Assembly (NCBI GenBank): GCA_001724025.1 | Contig: MEDJ01000001.1 | Span: 276,002 to 340,001, forward strand | Length of the DNA stretch: 64,000 nt | DNA from: Acidobacteria bacterium SCN 69-37 | GTDB lineage: Bacteria > Acidobacteriota > Vicinamibacteria > Vicinamibacterales > SCN-69-37 | Direction: 5' to 3' | Part shown: in pieces, positions 25,399 through 33,503 of the stretch | How the letters are laid out: each line of letters starts with the position of its first letter | Numbering within the stretch: the stretch's first letter is position 1 | Made by a program: the position numbers and the translations under genes | Notes under the pieces: generated by a model | What the model saw: the letters and a program-made list of their open reading frames with translations, nothing else | The model's database searches: none | What the model was told of the DNA's origin: nothing

Positions 25399-27525
25399 GT
25401 GCCGGTCACCTCGCCCCTGACGCGCTGGGCCGCGCTCGTCGCCGGCTTCATGCTGGCGCACCAGGTCGCGGCCAAGGCGGTGCGCGACTCGTTCTTCCTG
25501 ACGGTCTTCCCCGCCACGAGCCTGCCGTCGATGGTGATGGCGGCCGCCGTGGTCTCGATTGCCGCGGTCCCGATCTATTCACGCCTGCTCGCCCGCTACG
25601 GCCCGAACCGCCTGGTCCCGGCCGGCTTCCTGCTGAGCGCCGCCGCGCACGTCGTCGAATGGACGCAGCCGGCCCTGACGCCGGTGCTGACCATCGTCAT
25701 CTACCTACACCTGGCTGGATTGGGCGCGCTGCTGCTTTCGGGCTTCTGGTCGCTGGCCGCCGAAACGTTCGATCCGATCACCGCGCGCCGCCAGTACGGC
25801 CGGATTGCCGCCGCGGGGACGCTCGGCGGCATTGCGGGCGGCGCGGCCGCCGAACGCCTGGCCGCATGGCTGCCGCCCTCGTCGCTGCTCCTGTTCCTGG
25901 CCACGCTGCACGCGGTCTGCGGCGTGATCCTCGTGCTGCGCCGGGTCGACGCCGCGCGGCGCGGGGAAGAGGACGACGCGCCCGCCCCCACGCTGGGCCT
26001 GGGCGCCCTCCGCCTGGCGCCGCAGCTGAAGCCGCTCGCGCTGCTCGTCCTGCTCGGCACGGCCAGCGCCGCGGTGCTCGACTACATCTTCAAGGCGCAG
26101 GCCGCCGATCACTACGACGGCGGCGATCTGCTCCGCTACCTGGCGATGTTCTACGCCGTCACGCAGACGCTGACGTTTCTGGCGCAGACGTTCATCACCA
26201 ACCGCGCGCTGACCCGGCGCGGGATCGGCGATACGGTCAGCACGCTGCCGCTGGGCGTCGGCCTCGGCAGCATCGCGGCGCTGTTCGTCCCGGCCCTGCC
26301 GCTGTTTGCCACGGCGCGCGGGCTCGAACTGGTCATCCGCGGCTCGCTGTTCCGCAGCAGCTACGAGTTGCTCTTCACGCCGATGGGGCCGGTGGCCAAG
26401 CGCCGCGCGAAGGCGTTCCTGGACGTGGCCTGCGACCGCGCGGGCGATGCGGTGGGCGCCGGCATGGTCCAGCTCGCGCTCGCGATCGCCCCAGCCTTCC
26501 TCGTCTCGAGCCTGCTCGGCGTCGTCCTCGGCATGGCGGCCGTGGCGTTGTGGGCGAGCCGCCGGCTCAATACGTTCTACGCGCGGCAGGTCGAACGGCG
26601 CCTCGTCGATCACGCGGAACACACGTTCGACGATGCAGACGTCACGGGGTGGGCGACACGCCCCCTCGTTCCGCCGATCTCCGGGCACGCACCCGAGGCC
26701 ACGCCGCGACCTGCCGATCCGCCCATCCTCGATGCGTCCACGCGCCTGTTCCTCACCCTGCGATCGGGAAACCGCGCGGAGGTCATCCGCGCGCTCGCGG
26801 CCGGCGGCCCGTTCGAGGCCGCGCACGTGGCGCACATCATCACGCTCCTGGCCTGGGACGACGTCCGGGACGACGCACAGGCCGCGCTGATCAAGGCCGG
26901 CCCAACGCACACGGGCCTGCTCGTCGATCACCTGCTCGCCCCAGACGTCGCCTTTGCGGTGCGACGACGCCTGCCGCCCGTACTCGCACACCTGCCCTCG
27001 CCGCGCGCGCTCGACGGCCTGCTGGCCGGACTCGACGACGCCCGCTTCGAGGTCCGCTACCGGTGCAGCCGCGCCATCGACGCGATCGTCGCCGACCGTC
27101 CAGACCTGCCGATCGACCGCGCACGTGTCTTCGCCGCCATCGCCCGCGAACTGGCCGTGCCGCTGTCGGTCGCCACGAGCTACACCGTCATCGACGGGGA
27201 CGACCCTGCCGATTCGGCCGATCGCCACGGTTTCGTGGGGCCCAACGTGGATTACGTGTTCTCGCTGTTGGCGGCAGTGCTGCCGCGCGAGCCGTTGAAG
27301 GCCGCTCACCGCGCCGTGTCGTCCGACGATCGCCTGCTGCGCGGACTCGCGCTCGACTATCTCGACGGCGTCCTGCCCGACGATCTCCGTGGTCCCTTCC
27401 GCGCGATCCTCGACATCGACGCGGCACACGCGCGGCCGGCCCAGGCCGTCACTGCGTCTGACGACGATGCTCGCGGGCAATCCGACTCGCCACGACGAAC
27501 CACACCAGCGTCAGACCCACATTGA
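25399..27525 (+). CDS. NTT/MFS-like transporter with C-terminal HEAT repeats
   Basis: A 708-residue protein. Residues 1-410 form about 12 membrane helices in the pattern of nucleotide-transporter (ATP:ADP antiporter-like) proteins, including HQVAAKAVRDSFFLTVFPA, GFWSLAAETFDPITARRQYG and a later LFTPMGPVAKRRAKAFLDVACDRAGDAVG. The remaining 250 residues are soluble and helical, with HEAT-like units (VIRALAAGGPFEAAHVAHII, ALIKAGPTHTGLLVDHLLAP). Similar fusions are known in free-living bacteria but their substrate is not established. GTG at 25399 is chosen because the preceding gene ends 10 bases before. The 3' end overlaps the convergent NTT-like gene by 77 bases. Confidence 0.78.
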   Translation: MPVTSPLTRWAALVAGFMLAHQVAAKAVRDSFFLTVFPATSLPSMVMAAAVVSIAAVPIYSRLLARYGPNRLVPAGFLLSAAAHVVEWTQPALTPVLTIVIYLHLAGLGALLLSGFWSLAAETFDPITARRQYGRIAAAGTLGGIAGGAAAERLAAWLPPSSLLLFLATLHAVCGVILVLRRVDAARRGEEDDAPAPTLGLGALRLAPQLKPLALLVLLGTASAAVLDYIFKAQAADHYDGGDLLRYLAMFYAVTQTLTFLAQTFITNRALTRRGIGDTVSTLPLGVGLGSIAALFVPALPLFATARGLELVIRGSLFRSSYELLFTPMGPVAKRRAKAFLDVACDRAGDAVGAGMVQLALAIAPAFLVSSLLGVVLGMAAVALWASRRLNTFYARQVERRLVDHAEHTFDDADVTGWATRPLVPPISGHAPEATPRPADPPILDASTRLFLTLRSGNRAEVIRALAAGGPFEAAHVAHIITLLAWDDVRDDAQAALIKAGPTHTGLLVDHLLAPDVAFAVRRRLPPVLAHLPSPRALDGLLAGLDDARFEVRYRCSRAIDAIVADRPDLPIDRARVFAAIARELAVPLSVATSYTVIDGDDPADSADRHGFVGPNVDYVFSLLAAVLPREPLKAAHRAVSSDDRLLRGLALDYLDGVLPDDLRGPFRAILDIDAAHARPAQAVTASDDDARGQSDSPRRTTPASDPH

Positions 27526-28843
27526 GCCAGGCGAACGCCGTGACGCTGGCCCCGAACGCGGTCCCGACGCGTACGATGCCGGCCTGGAGCACATCGCCCA
27601 GTCTGGCGCCGAGCGTGTCGATCGCGGTCTTGGCCTTGTACTTCGCCTCGCGCGTGGTCGGCAGGAAGAGGGCTTCGCGGACGGTGTTCTGAATGGAATA
27701 GTTCGATCCGTTCTCGAGCGTCTTCGTCACGCGCACAATGGCCAGGAGCGGTGCCACGGCAATGACCGCGTAGTTCACCAGCGCGATCACCGGCAGGACG
27801 AACAGCGTGCCGCGCACGCCGATGATCCGGATCAATCGCGACGTCACGAACAGCTGCAGCAGCAGCCCGAGCAGGTTCACCCAGCCGTAGAACGCGCCGA
27901 AGAACACGCCGATGAACTGCTGCCGCGCGGCCATCGTCGAGTCCACGGTCCCGAACTGCGCGGCGGCCTGCTCCACCACGAGCTTGCTCAGGATGAACTC
28001 GCCGGACGTGTTGACCACGTTCAGCAGGATGACGAGCCCCGCGATCCAGGCCAGGTACGGCGTCCGCCTGATCAGCGAGAAGGCGCCCTCGCCGCCGAGC
28101 GGCTCGTCGGCGGCTATCGCGCCGATCGGGTCTGGCGTGCGGCGCTCGCGCGCATGCACCCAGGCGGTGATCCCCAGGCAGCCCACGAGCAGTCCAGCGG
28201 CCAGGATCATGATCACGTAGGGCGTGAGCGCCAGCCGCGCCACCAGCGCCACGGCGGCCTCGGCCCCGAGCCACGCGCCGAGCGAACTGCCCACGCCAAT
28301 CAGCGGGAACAACCGGCGACCCTGCCCTTCCGTGTAGACGTCGTTGGCAAACGCCCAGAACTGCGACACCACGAACATGTTGAAGATGCCGAGCCAGATG
28401 TAGAACGCCACGCCCTCGCGCACGCCCGCCCGACCAAGCGCTGCGAAAATCACGAGATTCGCGGCGAAGAAGATCGTGGTCACGCCGATCAGCCGCAGTC
28501 GCGCCACCTTCGTCGACAGCCATCCATAGATCGGCACCACGCCGAGCAGCAGGACGGCCTGCGCGGCCGAGGCATAGACCTTCACCTCTGCCCCGCCTTC
28601 CGAGAGCACGAGCTGTTCGCGCACGGTCTTCAACAGGTAGTACGTGGCGAGCAGCAGGAACACGTTCGAGGCGAGCAGCAGCGCGCCCACGCCCTCGCCC
28701 GCGCGGACGTCGGCGAACAACGCCAGCAGCCGCTCGAGCGCATTGCGCGGACCGTCGCCGTCCGACTGAAACGTCGGGAACGACCGCTGCGACTGCAGTT
28801 CAGGGTGCGTGACGAGCGTCCGGGGCTCACTCGCGTGCGGCAT
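27449..28843 (-). CDS. NTT-family-like nucleotide transporter / MFS protein
   Basis: A 464-residue membrane protein with about 12 helices and the NTT-like landmarks LLLATYYLLKTVREQLVLSE in the first helix, FWAFANDVYTEGQGRRLFPLIGVGSSLGAW, and near the end NYSIQNTVREALFLPTTREAKYKAKTAIDT, all highly characteristic of this group. In obligate intracellular bacteria NTTs exchange ATP for ADP; in free-living species the role is unknown. It is the last gene of the PhoD - barrel - kinase-like set and overlaps the preceding gene by 17 bases, so it is translated with it. Paralogous to the convergent gene at 25399-27525. Confidence 0.82.
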   Translation of the reverse strand: MPHASEPRTLVTHPELQSQRSFPTFQSDGDGPRNALERLLALFADVRAGEGVGALLLASNVFLLLATYYLLKTVREQLVLSEGGAEVKVYASAAQAVLLLGVVPIYGWLSTKVARLRLIGVTTIFFAANLVIFAALGRAGVREGVAFYIWLGIFNMFVVSQFWAFANDVYTEGQGRRLFPLIGVGSSLGAWLGAEAAVALVARLALTPYVIMILAAGLLVGCLGITAWVHARERRTPDPIGAIAADEPLGGEGAFSLIRRTPYLAWIAGLVILLNVVNTSGEFILSKLVVEQAAAQFGTVDSTMAARQQFIGVFFGAFYGWVNLLGLLLQLFVTSRLIRIIGVRGTLFVLPVIALVNYAVIAVAPLLAIVRVTKTLENGSNYSIQNTVREALFLPTTREAKYKAKTAIDTLGARLGDVLQAGIVRVGTAFGASVTAFAWLNVGLTLVWFVVASRIAREHRRQTQ

Positions 28844-30521
28844 CGGCAGGTTCCTCGCGCCGGACCAGGCCCACGGGCAGCCAGCCCTCGGCCGATCGGC
28901 GGAAATAGACATCCACGGGTGACGCCCAGTGCGGATACGCGGGATGCCGAGCCGTGACCGAGACGGCCACGTAGTCGGCACCCGCCAGGATCCCATCCGG
29001 TGCCACCCCACCCGTCGTCGTCACACGCTGGACGTCACCGATGGGCGTATGCGTGCCGGTCGCGTTGTCGAAGCGCGACCAGCGCAGGTCGTAGGACGCG
29101 GGTGGCGCGGCCACGCCTGACGCCACGGCGGCGTTGACGAAGTGCAGCGTGCCATCGGATCCGAGCGTGACATCGACGACGGGCGTCACGACCGTGAGCC
29201 ACGTGCGGGCAATCGCGTCGCGCCTGGCGATGAGAGCCCGCACGATTTGATCGGTCGCGGCCGGATCCGTATAGCGCGCCTTGGCCACGACCGCGCGCAG
29301 CGCGTCGTCGCTGAACGCGGCCACGCGTCGTGCGGCCCAGAAGGCATCGGCCGGCTGCAGGTTCTCGAACGCCGGATTCGGATACTCGGCCTTCCATGCC
29401 GCGGGATCGAAATCGTCGCCCTGGAACGGCCCGGCAGCCGGGGCATACGATCGAGGCGCGCGACGCGCCCACACCGGCGGCGCCAGGCCGAACGTGGCCA
29501 GTGTCCGCAGATTCGGGCCGCGATCGACGAGATACTCGTGCCCGGACCTCGGCGGATTCGGTCCCGTCGTGCCGCTGCCCATGATCGATCCGAAATCGAA
29601 CATGTAGTGCCGCAGGTACTGCGCGCCCGGTTCGCCCTCGAGCATGTCGAGCGTGTTGTTCCCGCGCGAGTCGTCGTGTGCCAGCCAGGCGGCGAACACG
29701 CGTGCCCCGCGCAGTTCGCGCCGGTGCTCGTGCGGATAGATGTCGTTCGGATCGTCGGGCCGCGTGCCGGCGTACCGGAACTGCCCGCGCGGCCTGCCGG
29801 GTGCGAACCGGCTCGCCAGCGCCCTGTACGTCCCGTCGGGCCGGCGGGCGGCGCGGTGCAGCACGGCCTCGAGGTCCGCACGCGTGTAGGGCCGCGTCCG
29901 ACCGGACTCGTCGCGAATCCTCGCCGTGGGCGCGATGGCGATCCGCACCGGATCGATCGTCACGAGATAGTTCTCGACCACGTGGTAGCCGAGCGCGTGA
30001 TAGATCGCGGTGCCGATCAACTCCGCGCCGGTCGCCAGTTCCGGAAAGTCCGGGGGATCGAACTCCACCTGGTAGAGCTGTCGCGAGGCGTCGCCGGCGA
30101 CGATCGCGCGGAATCCCGGCTGTGCGCCGGTATTCTTCGCCTGCACCAGTTCCCACGCCGGCGCCTCGAGTGCCGCCACCCGATCGGGACCGCGTACGAT
30201 GGCCTCGGTCGTCATGCCGCCTCGCCCGATGCGATCGACGAACCACATCGAGTCCGGCACGTCGTCCATCGTGTTCACGTTGACGGCCGGGATGTCGCGG
30301 CGCTCGCCGGGACGGCCGAACGTATTGTCGAGGAAGTCCCAGTACTGACTCAGTTCCTGCTCCGCCACGCCACCTGCATCGGCGACCGTGTCAGGATCGA
30401 CGCGCAGCGGATCGTCGGCGCGGAACCGCGGTCCATGAGCTGCCCGCGCCCCGCTCCACGCGAGCGCGCTCGCCAGGATGATGACGACGACCGTGCGGAC
30501 GCTGTTCCGAGAGTCCCGCAC
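28827..30521 (-). CDS. Exported protein of unknown function with kinase-like motifs
   Basis: A 564-residue protein with a signal peptide (VVVIILASALAWSGARA). I do not recognise a named family. Two stretches stand out: AAWLAHDDSRGNNTLDML and, 25 residues later, HYMFDFGSIMGSG. Their spacing resembles a kinase catalytic loop (Asp...Asn) and DFG, as in secreted or HipA/CotH-type atypical kinases. An upstream acidic/basic set (AIVAGDASRQLYQVEFDPP) could hold the nucleotide-binding lysine or its substitute, but this is weak. It lies between a beta-barrel gene and the NTT-like transporter. The GTG start at 30521 abuts the end of the MITE-like element, so the element may have altered its leader. Confidence 0.65.
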   Translation of the reverse strand: MRDSRNSVRTVVVIILASALAWSGARAAHGPRFRADDPLRVDPDTVADAGGVAEQELSQYWDFLDNTFGRPGERRDIPAVNVNTMDDVPDSMWFVDRIGRGGMTTEAIVRGPDRVAALEAPAWELVQAKNTGAQPGFRAIVAGDASRQLYQVEFDPPDFPELATGAELIGTAIYHALGYHVVENYLVTIDPVRIAIAPTARIRDESGRTRPYTRADLEAVLHRAARRPDGTYRALASRFAPGRPRGQFRYAGTRPDDPNDIYPHEHRRELRGARVFAAWLAHDDSRGNNTLDMLEGEPGAQYLRHYMFDFGSIMGSGTTGPNPPRSGHEYLVDRGPNLRTLATFGLAPPVWARRAPRSYAPAAGPFQGDDFDPAAWKAEYPNPAFENLQPADAFWAARRVAAFSDDALRAVVAKARYTDPAATDQIVRALIARRDAIARTWLTVVTPVVDVTLGSDGTLHFVNAAVASGVAAPPASYDLRWSRFDNATGTHTPIGDVQRVTTTGGVAPDGILAGADYVAVSVTARHPAYPHWASPVDVYFRRSAEGWLPVGLVRREEPADAARE

Positions 30522-30688
30522 TAGTGGCCTGTCCTCGCCGGATGTCCAGCGCCTTCCTCGCGGGGCATCCCGATCCGCGGCGTTGCTCCTCCCTTACGAA
30601 CAGGCCTGGTTCGTGCGGTCGTCGCGCCTTGCGCCTCGGGCGCCGCGCATCGGAAGCCGCTGCACATCCGGCGAGGACAGGCCACTAG
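30521..30688. mobile_element. 168-bp MITE-like long palindrome with CTAG ends
   Basis: The element has perfect 25-base terminal arms (30521-30545 and 30664-30688, outermost bases CTAGTGGCCTGTCCTC), continuing inward as an imperfect stem (CAGCGCCTTCC against CAGCGGCTTCC) to a central ACGAAC / GTTCGT loop. It encodes nothing. If CTAG is the duplicated target, the true terminal repeat is 21 bases, as in non-autonomous relatives of IS5-group elements. The right end supplies the TAG stop of the barrel gene; the left end abuts the next GTG start. Confidence 0.75.
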
Positions 30689-31974
30689 AAGACCCCGCTG
30701 AGCGCGATCACGAGTCGGGGGCCCTCGCCGCCGAACGCGACGTCGGACCTGACGGCCACCGTCCCTCCGTACCCGAACCGGATGCCGACGCCGTAGTCCC
30801 CGCGAAAACCGCGGACGCGCAACCGCGACCAGTCTGGCGCCACCTGGCCCGTCTCGACGAACAGCACCCCGGCAACGAACGGATTGATGTCGTAGCGATA
30901 CTCGGCCTGCAGCACGAGGGCACTCGTATCACGAAACCGCTGGCGGTCGAAGCCGCGCAGGCGGCGACTGCCGCCGAGTGCCGGCTGCAGATAGAACGGC
31001 ACCGCATGACCGCCGGCCGGCTCGACGCGCTCGGCCGCGACCGCCAGCGCCAGGGTGCGCGTGCCGTTCCAGAACGGCAGGAACTGCTGCACGTCGACCT
31101 GTGTGGACTGGAAGGTATGGCGCGTGGCGCCGACGTCGTGATGCCAGCCGTGACGCACGGCCACGCGCGCGCCGGCCGCCGTCAACAACGACCGCGTGTC
31201 GATGACGATCGAGGCTTCCACGTCGGCCAGCGTCGGCCGCGTGTCGAGCCCGGGAATCGCGCCGTCCAGGTACTGCCGCACCTGCGGATCGTCACGCCCC
31301 CTGTCGAAATCCAGTTCGTCGTCCTCGTCGTCGAAGTCGAACGACAGATCGTGCAGGCGGAACGCCGTGTAGCCGCCGGCCGCCCCCACGGTCATCCACC
31401 GCGCCACGCGCACGTCGACCATCATCGTGGCGCGGCGCTCGTCGAGTTCGTAGTCCGAATCGAATCGCTGCGTGGCATGCGGGCCCAGACCGAAGAACTC
31501 CTGATCGGTGTGTCGCTCGATGGCGGTCTCGGCACCGAGACGGAAGCGGTCGTGTGCAAGCGGCGTCGATCGCCACCGCGCACCGGCGAGAAAGGCGCCG
31601 TTCCACGACACCAGTCCGCGCGCGTCCGCGGCGCCCGCACGGCCCACCCGGGTGCGATAGCCACCGCCCCCTGCCACGCCCGCACCCTCGCTCAGGCCGC
31701 CGACCTGCGCGAACCATCCCTCGACGGGATCGAACACGCGTCCAACCAGCCGCGTGTCTTCGACGTAGAGCAGGACGGATTCGGCCAGGACAGGCCTGTA
31801 AGGCTCGAGTGCCGCCGCCTTCGCCCGCCGCAGGGCCTCGGCCTCGGCCGCGCGCGACACCTCGGTCTCGTCGACCTCGCCGGGGGCCGCGGCCGTCTGG
31901 GCCCACGCCCGCGCCGGCGCCCAGGCCAATCCGAGGCACACGAGGACACTGCACACCACGCGCGTACGCGCCAT
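30685..31974 (-). CDS. BamA/TamA-like outer-membrane beta-barrel protein
   Basis: A 429-residue protein with a signal peptide (VVCSVLVCLGLAWAPARAWA), a short linker, then alternating amphipathic strands of an Omp85-type (bacterial surface antigen) barrel. Supporting landmarks are the lid-loop-like LGGSRRLRGFDRQRFRDTSALVLQAEYRYDI, GVLFVETGQV, the strand RVRGFRGDYGVGIRFGYGG, and the terminal aromatic of VIALSGVF. No POTRA domain is visible. It starts 2 bases after the PhoD stop, so the two are coupled. The stop codon TAG lies in the terminal repeat of the MITE-like element. Confidence 0.82.
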   Translation of the reverse strand: MARTRVVCSVLVCLGLAWAPARAWAQTAAAPGEVDETEVSRAAEAEALRRAKAAALEPYRPVLAESVLLYVEDTRLVGRVFDPVEGWFAQVGGLSEGAGVAGGGGYRTRVGRAGAADARGLVSWNGAFLAGARWRSTPLAHDRFRLGAETAIERHTDQEFFGLGPHATQRFDSDYELDERRATMMVDVRVARWMTVGAAGGYTAFRLHDLSFDFDDEDDELDFDRGRDDPQVRQYLDGAIPGLDTRPTLADVEASIVIDTRSLLTAAGARVAVRHGWHHDVGATRHTFQSTQVDVQQFLPFWNGTRTLALAVAAERVEPAGGHAVPFYLQPALGGSRRLRGFDRQRFRDTSALVLQAEYRYDINPFVAGVLFVETGQVAPDWSRLRVRGFRGDYGVGIRFGYGGTVAVRSDVAFGGEGPRLVIALSGVF

Positions 31975-31976
31975 GC

Positions 31977-33383
31977 TCAGGCTGCTCCCAGATGCTCGAA
32001 GAGCGGGGCCTGCGGCCCTGGCTGCGACACGGTACACGTGCCGTCCACACACGTGAGGCGGATGGAGAGCTTGTCGATCTGCCGGCCGCGCGCGTCGCGG
32101 CACGTCACCGTGGCCACGAGGCGCCGGCCGTCGTCCTGGATGCGCAGTTCGCCGAACTGGCCTCGTCCTGCGCGCCGCCCGAGGCTGTACGGTCCCCCCT
32201 TGTTGCGACGGAAGCGATCGAAGGCCGCCGCGTGCGCGACGACGAAGCCACGGCTGCCGGGCGCAGCCCCGGGGGCGTACTGACTGTTCGTCCCGTCGTC
32301 GATGGCGACCATGTGCGCGTCACCGCTGACCATGAGCAGTCGCGAGGTCAGTCCCACGCGTTCGATCTGCGCGGCGATGAGGGCGCGCTCCTCGTGATAC
32401 GGCGCCCACCCGTGATGCGTGCCTTCGTCGGCCTTCGTGATCCACGGGACGCCGTTCGCCCACACGACCAGCGCGGCACGCCGGCTCGCGGCCTCGAACT
32501 CGTCGAGGAGCCACCGCAGCTGCGCCGCGCCAAGCATCGACGGCACGGATCCGTCGCGGCGATCCGGCATGTCGCGCGCCGACCGCACGTCCGTGACGAT
32601 CACGCGAACGCGCCCGATGTCGAATGCCTGCTGAATCGTGTCCCGCGGCCCGCCACGCAGCGGATAGTGCGGGACGCACTCGCGATACGCCGTGTGCGCC
32701 GCCTCGGCACTCGTCGCGTGCCGCGTGCTCTCGTCGCCGCCGAAGTCGTGGTCGTCCCAGACGTACGCGATCGGCACCGTCCGGTAGAACGCTCCCTGCC
32801 GCGGCGACGTCAGACAGCGATCGAACGCCGCACGGAAGCGGGCCGGATCGTTGCGGGTGATGTTCTGGTAGTGGAGGTCGCCCATGTGCACGAAGAGGTC
32901 GGGCGACAGGGCGCGCATGGTGTCCCAGATGGGCGCATTCGATCCCGTGCTGGCACAGGATCCGAACAGGATGAGCGTGTTGTGCGGACCGGCGGCCGGC
33001 GTGCGCACACGCCCACTCGGTCCAGCCGCGATGCCGGCCTGCACGACCTGATAGATATACGCCGTGGCGGGCCGAAGGCCGTCGATCCGAAAGCGGCAGA
33101 TCCCGGACGCGTCCAGGTCCGCCCGCTCCGCGTCGGCCGTGACGGCCGGGCCGCCGCCCGATGGGGTGAGGCGCACCTGCACGGGAGCGAGGCCATCGAC
33201 GATGCGGGTGACGATCGAGACCGACGTGCTCGTCAGGCCGCCCGTCCAGATCCAGCGGACGACGCCGCCGCGCCTGGCGGATGCGGGCTGGCTCGTGCCG
33301 GCCGCGTCCACTGCACGCCGCCACGGCCGTGCGAGCAGACCGAGGAATGTGGTGAACCAGACGAGCCACTGACGACGGTGCAT
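31977..33383 (-). CDS. Alkaline phosphatase D (PhoD) family protein
   Basis: A 468-residue exported phosphoesterase. After a signal region (HRRQWLVWFTTFLGLLARP) and a fibronectin-like N-terminal domain, the metallophosphatase core shows FGSCAS, VHMGDLHYQN, VWDDHDFGGDES and MVSGDAHMVAID, the expected metal ligands of PhoD enzymes (iron and calcium in known structures). PhoD cleaves phosphomonoesters and diesters such as teichoic acids and nucleotides. The ATG at 33383 is preferred over an upstream GTG at 33428. With the barrel and the NTT-like carrier downstream it suggests use of extracellular organic phosphate or nucleotides (inference). Confidence 0.88.
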   Translation of the reverse strand: MHRRQWLVWFTTFLGLLARPWRRAVDAAGTSQPASARRGGVVRWIWTGGLTSTSVSIVTRIVDGLAPVQVRLTPSGGGPAVTADAERADLDASGICRFRIDGLRPATAYIYQVVQAGIAAGPSGRVRTPAAGPHNTLILFGSCASTGSNAPIWDTMRALSPDLFVHMGDLHYQNITRNDPARFRAAFDRCLTSPRQGAFYRTVPIAYVWDDHDFGGDESTRHATSAEAAHTAYRECVPHYPLRGGPRDTIQQAFDIGRVRVIVTDVRSARDMPDRRDGSVPSMLGAAQLRWLLDEFEAASRRAALVVWANGVPWITKADEGTHHGWAPYHEERALIAAQIERVGLTSRLLMVSGDAHMVAIDDGTNSQYAPGAAPGSRGFVVAHAAAFDRFRRNKGGPYSLGRRAGRGQFGELRIQDDGRRLVATVTCRDARGRQIDKLSIRLTCVDGTCTVSQPGPQAPLFEHLGAA

Positions 33384-33503
33384 CGATGCGTGCGCCGACG
33401 CGGGGGAAACAGCCGCGCCGGCGCTCACTCGAGTGTACCTTACCGATGCGTGACGGCCGCCGCGTCCCCGCCGCCAGCCGCATCGGTCGTGGCCGGGGGT
33501 GTC

